A DNA stretch of 46,016 nt from Clostridium thermobutyricum DSM 4928 (GTDB lineage Bacteria; Bacillota; Clostridia; Clostridiales; Clostridiaceae). Under the pieces are notes generated by a model. That model was not told the DNA's origin. It worked only from the letters and a program-made list of their open reading frames with translations, and searched no databases. Every line of letters begins with the position of its first letter. The first letter of the stretch is position 1. The DNA is taken from assembly GCF_002050515.1 (NCBI RefSeq), contig NZ_LTAY01000027.1, positions 1 through 46,016 on the forward strand. Direction: 5' to 3'. Below are positions 43,858 through 46,016 of this stretch, piece by piece. Position numbers and translations under genes: made by a program.

Positions 43858-45531
43858 TTAATTCAACTTTTTCCATTTATTATTTTTTATAAAAAATTTA
43901 ATATTTTCTTCTGCTGTTTCTGTAATTTGTTTATCATATCCTATTAATTCTAACATTTTTATTGCATTTCTAGTTTTAGATGGTCCTTTTTTTAATTTAT
44001 AATCGAATCTTATTCTATTATCTTCTATACATTCTTCAAAATTATAGTTTTTAAATTTATTTTCTAATATATATGTTAGTTCAATATCATGTGTAGCTCC
44101 AAAACAAATACATTGTTCATTTTCTGAAAGCATATTTAATATTTCAGTTGAAGCTGCTATTCTTTCTAATGTATTTGTTCCCCTAAGTACTTCATCAATA
44201 AAACAAATACTATATTCCTTACTTTTACTTCCATCTAAAATTCTCTTTATAGATTTTATTTCTGCAATATAATAACTTTCATTCTTAAAAATATTATCAC
44301 TCAAAGCCATAGAACTATATATCTTAAAAAAACTAGTTTTAAACTCTTTGGCACATACAGTGTTAATAGTTTGAGCTAAAATGCAATTTAATCCTATACT
44401 TCTTAAAAAAGTACTTTTTCCAGAAGCATTAGATCCTGTTATTAATATATCCTCCTTAGTTTCTAAGCTATTCTTTATTGGATTCTTAATTAATGGATTA
44501 TATATCTCTTTAAAACTTATAATTTTTTCTTTCTCAAACTTTGGATTTGAATATTCTATTGTTTTTCTAAATGATGCTATACTTATAAAAGAATCTATAC
44601 TTCCTATAAATTCATAAATTTCTCTTATACTATCTCCTTCATTTTTAATTATATTTTCAACCTCTATAAAATTAACAACTTTGCTTAAAGTTATAATTTT
44701 AAAATACTCTCCTATTACCTCTAATTCATTATTTATATTAATTTCTTTTTTACCAACTCTTTTATTCCTCAAATCCTTTACTTTTTTAAAAGATTTATCT
44801 AATTTATCAAATTTATCATTTATCTCTTTTATATTTTTCTTATATATTTTTAAAGCATTATTTATCATAATATTCATATACATATAATCTTTCATTCTAT
44901 ATTGAACTAATTTTTCAATTCTAAAATGAATGAAAATATTAACTATTATATTTAAAACTAATAATACCACTAATTTTAAGTTTATAAATGATAAAAATAT
45001 AAATATAATTAAGCTCCATCTTAAAATATCAAATATATATCCCTTAGTAATAAAAACATCTATTTTTTTAAAATAATCTGAAAGTCTTGCAGAATTTTCA
45101 AATCCTATACTACTAAGTATTACTTGTATATTAAATCTTTCTTTTTCATTATCGCTTAAAAATTTTATTAAATTTTCTCTCTTTTCAATTTCAGATTTGC
45201 TAAAACTAGGAGTTCTTAACATCTTATATAACACTTCTCTTCCAATAGAAGTTCTAGTATTACCTATTATTTCAAATATAGATTCCATCTCTAAATCATT
45301 CCATGTTATATCATCAATATAAAAATTTTCTCCTTTTGTATTTTCAAAAAAGCTTTTATTGTTTTTATCTTTATAGACATACTCTTTTTCTAAATGATAT
45401 CTTGTCCCATAAGATTTTATAATATCTTTTTTTACGATTTTTTTCCATCTGTATTTTATATATTTTTCAGTTAATAACATTGAAAAAATAATTATTAAAG
45501 CAAAAATAATGTATTTATATATCTCACTCAT
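43858..45531 (-). CDS. Membrane-anchored MutS-family ATPase
   Basis: A 557-residue protein whose C-terminal third is a MutS domain V ATPase: Walker A TGSNASGKSTFLRS (about 365-378), CFIDEVLRGTNTLERIAAS (Walker B plus the MutS signature) and FGATHDIELTYIL. The middle has a MutS core-like helical region (NTRTSIGREVLYKMLRTPS). Unlike MutS1 it has no mismatch-reading N-terminal domain but has a TM helix at about 7-22 and a hydrophobic pair at about 168-205. Such short, TM-containing MutS relatives exist but have no established role; DNA mismatch repair should not be assumed. Single gene with terminators on both sides. Confidence 0.85.
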   Translation of the reverse strand: MSEIYKYIIFALIIIFSMLLTEKYIKYRWKKIVKKDIIKSYGTRYHLEKEYVYKDKNNKSFFENTKGENFYIDDITWNDLEMESIFEIIGNTRTSIGREVLYKMLRTPSFSKSEIEKRENLIKFLSDNEKERFNIQVILSSIGFENSARLSDYFKKIDVFITKGYIFDILRWSLIIFIFLSFINLKLVVLLVLNIIVNIFIHFRIEKLVQYRMKDYMYMNIMINNALKIYKKNIKEINDKFDKLDKSFKKVKDLRNKRVGKKEININNELEVIGEYFKIITLSKVVNFIEVENIIKNEGDSIREIYEFIGSIDSFISIASFRKTIEYSNPKFEKEKIISFKEIYNPLIKNPIKNSLETKEDILITGSNASGKSTFLRSIGLNCILAQTINTVCAKEFKTSFFKIYSSMALSDNIFKNESYYIAEIKSIKRILDGSKSKEYSICFIDEVLRGTNTLERIAASTEILNMLSENEQCICFGATHDIELTYILENKFKNYNFEECIEDNRIRFDYKLKKGPSKTRNAIKMLELIGYDKQITETAEENIKFFIKNNKWKKLN

Positions 45532-45611
45532 CTAAATACCCCCTTATATAATTGTATCATAATTACTTTTAAGGTAAATAAAGTATTTCAAATGTTGTTT
45601 TTTAATAAAAA

Positions 45612-45638
45612 AAAGAACCTGAAGGGGTCAGGTTCTTT
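45612..45638 (-). terminator. Strong terminator of the rubrerythrin-family gene
   Basis: AAAGAACCTGA/TCAGGTTCTTT, 11-bp stem, 5-nt loop, eight U after it on the minus strand. It ends transcription about 170 nt after the stop codon at 45811. Confidence 0.9.
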
Positions 45639-45787
45639 CTAATTTGGATGAATGTTTATAGTAATTTTTTAAATGGACAATTTAATCATCTCCAGATTGC
45701 TCTAGATTAATTAAATTTAGTATAAACAGCTTAAATTTAGCTTATGTACGGGCAAATTAAACATATAAATATCGTCTTAATTTGCCC
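45639..45787 (-). ncRNA. Candidate structured 3' UTR or small RNA
   Basis: Between the rubrerythrin-family stop codon and its terminator the RNA can fold two more stems: GGGCAAATTAA/TTAATTTGCCC (45750-45760, 45777-45787) and AATTTAAT/ATTAAATT (45710-45717, 45679-45686) closing an inner CTAGA/TCTGG stem capped by a GCAA tetraloop (45692-45705). Three stems in series ending in a strong terminator look like a 3'-derived regulatory RNA or stability element. No separate promoter was convincing. Confidence 0.35.
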
Positions 45788-45810
45788 ATTATTATTCCTT
45801 AATTTTTAAA

Positions 45811-46016
45811 TTATGCAAAATATCTGTCTAATAAACCTTTGAAAGCTCTTCCATGTCTAGCTTCATCTTTACACATTTCGTGAACTGTGTCATGGATTGC
45901 ATCTAAGTTTAATTGTTTAGCTAATGTAGCTAATTCTTTCTTACCTTGGCAAGCTCCGAATTCTGCATCTACTCTTGCTTGTAAGTTTGCTTTTGTATCA
46001 GCAACTACTACTTCAC
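45811..46016 (-). CDS. Rubrerythrin family protein (3' end only)
   Basis: The last 68 codons of a gene that continues beyond the window. The sequence ([20 protein letters not shown], then [28 protein letters not shown]) contains the ExxH-type iron ligand helix (DEARHGRAF) and the characteristic C-terminus of clostridial rubrerythrins of the reverse (rubredoxin-first) type, which reduce hydrogen peroxide in oxygen defence. With the end being ferritin-like rather than rubredoxin-like, the reverse arrangement fits, but the N-terminus is not visible. Confidence 0.88.
   Translation of the reverse strand, partial: EVVVADTKANLQARVDAEFGACQGKKELATLAKQLNLDAIHDTVHEMCKDEARHGRAFKGLLDRYFA

Noticed and set aside
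1..46016. tRNA, rRNA, transposase, integrase, phage or restriction genes
   Set aside because: None was seen on either strand; the window looks like stable chromosomal backbone with a few accessory genes.

Overview
The window is AT-rich, densely coded and uses ATA, AGA and TTA codons heavily. Its gene content (meso-diaminopimelate dehydrogenase, Fe-S serine dehydratase, reverse-rubrerythrin-like protein, DUF421/DUF4363 pair, exosporium-type collagen-like protein, LevR/sigma-54 PTS regulator) points to an anaerobic, spore-forming Firmicute of Clostridium sensu stricto (cluster I). This is inferred from content and composition, not from a marker gene.

Layout. 1-5.6 kb: the start of an ECF sigma factor gene behind an ECF-type promoter, then two APC-family amino acid transporters (minus strand) divergent from a tyrosine-decarboxylase-family enzyme, forming an aromatic amine module. 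5.6-9.4 kb (minus): serine dehydratase sdaAB-sdaAA, then a ThiD-like protein lacking the usual active-site residues, ddh, and a small gene broken by one in-frame TGA. 9.6-11.8 kb: three paralogous three-TM small membrane proteins (plus) around one small minus-strand gene. 11.9-15.6 kb: TGS/uridine-kinase-like fusion, a DUF421 protein carrying a large Ser/Gln/Asn repeat insertion, DUF4363 and DUF1540 proteins. 15.8-23.7 kb: a complete arginine operon argGHCJBDF behind a good promoter overlapped by an ArgR-box-like sequence. 23.8-29.3 kb: NdpA-type nucleoid protein, CYTH protein, orphan PTS EIIA and EIIB without EIIC, a sigma-54 promoter and a LevR-type activator. 29.5-39.2 kb (minus): one long aromatic operon aroF-aroB-aroA-aroC-pheA-aroE-aroK-aroQ-aroF'-tyrA, enough to make Phe and Tyr from central metabolites. 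39.3-46 kb: cardiolipin synthase, collagen-like protein, zinc-ribbon protein, membrane-anchored MutS-like ATPase, and the 3' end of a rubrerythrin-family gene.

The most interesting element is the 267-nt leader of the aro operon. It holds a 43-codon ORF (39155-39024, minus) with its own ribosome binding site, in which 13 of 19 consecutive codons (12-30) encode Phe, Tyr or Trp. It is followed by a 9-bp intrinsic terminator about 20 nt before aroF and by a competing 17-bp antiterminator whose 5' arm overlaps the end and stop codon of the leader ORF. This is the geometry of ribosome-mediated transcription attenuation, here apparently sensing Phe/Tyr (and Trp), in a group where T-box or protein-based control of such genes is the usual expectation.

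The genes tie together around amino acids: synthesis of arginine, Phe and Tyr, breakdown of serine, decarboxylation/export of an aromatic amino acid, and peptidoglycan DAP supply. No tRNA, rRNA, CRISPR array, insertion sequence or phage genes were seen.
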